The notes under the pieces are model-generated. The model was given only the letters and a program-made list of their open reading frames with translations. It did no database searches and had not been told where the DNA came from. The translations under genes were made by a program, and so were the position numbers. Below are positions 5,354 through 5,368 of a stretch of DNA of 5,368 nt, piece after piece. Source of the stretch: an uncultured Bacillota bacterium (GTDB taxonomy: Bacteria; Bacillota_I; Bacilli_A; RF39; UBA660); contig CAMNHZ010000052.1 in the NCBI GenBank assembly GCA_946540075.1, forward strand, positions 1 through 5,368. Reading direction: 5' to 3'. Within the stretch, counting starts at the first letter, position 1. Every line of letters begins with the position of its first letter.

Positions 5354-5368
5354 AAGTCTATTTAAAAA

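Overview
The window is strongly AT-rich DNA from a low-GC Gram-positive bacterium (Bacillota, most likely class Bacilli or a related gut lineage such as Erysipelotrichia-like groups). The evidence is the gene set: a dcw (division and cell wall) cluster in the Firmicutes order mraZ-rsmH-ftsL-PBP with PASTA domains, a PrsA-type lipoprotein foldase, and tiny YjcZ-like hydrophobic proteins. Codon choice is A/T-ending throughout. Tryptophan is read from TGG, so nothing suggests a mollicute genetic code. The exact taxon cannot be read from the window.

Layout. From right to left on the minus strand runs the head of the dcw operon: promoter (about 3897-3925), four MraZ-type repeats (3852-3888), mraZ (3843-3409), rsmH (3401-2478), ftsL (2463-2167), and a division-type penicillin-binding protein that starts at a GTG (2150) and runs off the left edge. 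Gaps between these genes are 7, 14 and 16 nt, so they are almost certainly one transcript. Upstream lies a second minus-strand unit of two very short genes (27 and 43 codons), each with a clear ribosome binding site. It is closed by a hairpin terminator (3986-4012) that begins at the last stop codon and separates it from the mraZ promoter. On the plus strand, diverging from the tiny genes, is prsA (4397-5353). Only 15 nt follow its stop.

How the genes fit together. MraZ is the autoregulator of the dcw operon, and the four 10-bp-spaced AGTGG repeats are its expected operator. RsmH methylates 16S rRNA. FtsL and the PBP are septal peptidoglycan components. PrsA folds exported proteins, in Bacilli including PBPs, so its neighbourhood with the PBP is functionally sensible, though co-regulation is not shown. 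The two tiny proteins resemble the YjcZ family linked to sporulation in Bacillus, and their promoter region carries a -10 element fitting sigmaE/sigmaK as well as a possible sigmaA site.

No RNA genes, insertion sequences or CRISPR arrays were seen, and no gene-free stretch exceeds 300 bases. This is mostly ordinary core genome. The parts most worth a second look are the four-copy MraZ operator that runs into the mraZ ribosome binding site, and the tandem tiny membrane-protein genes.
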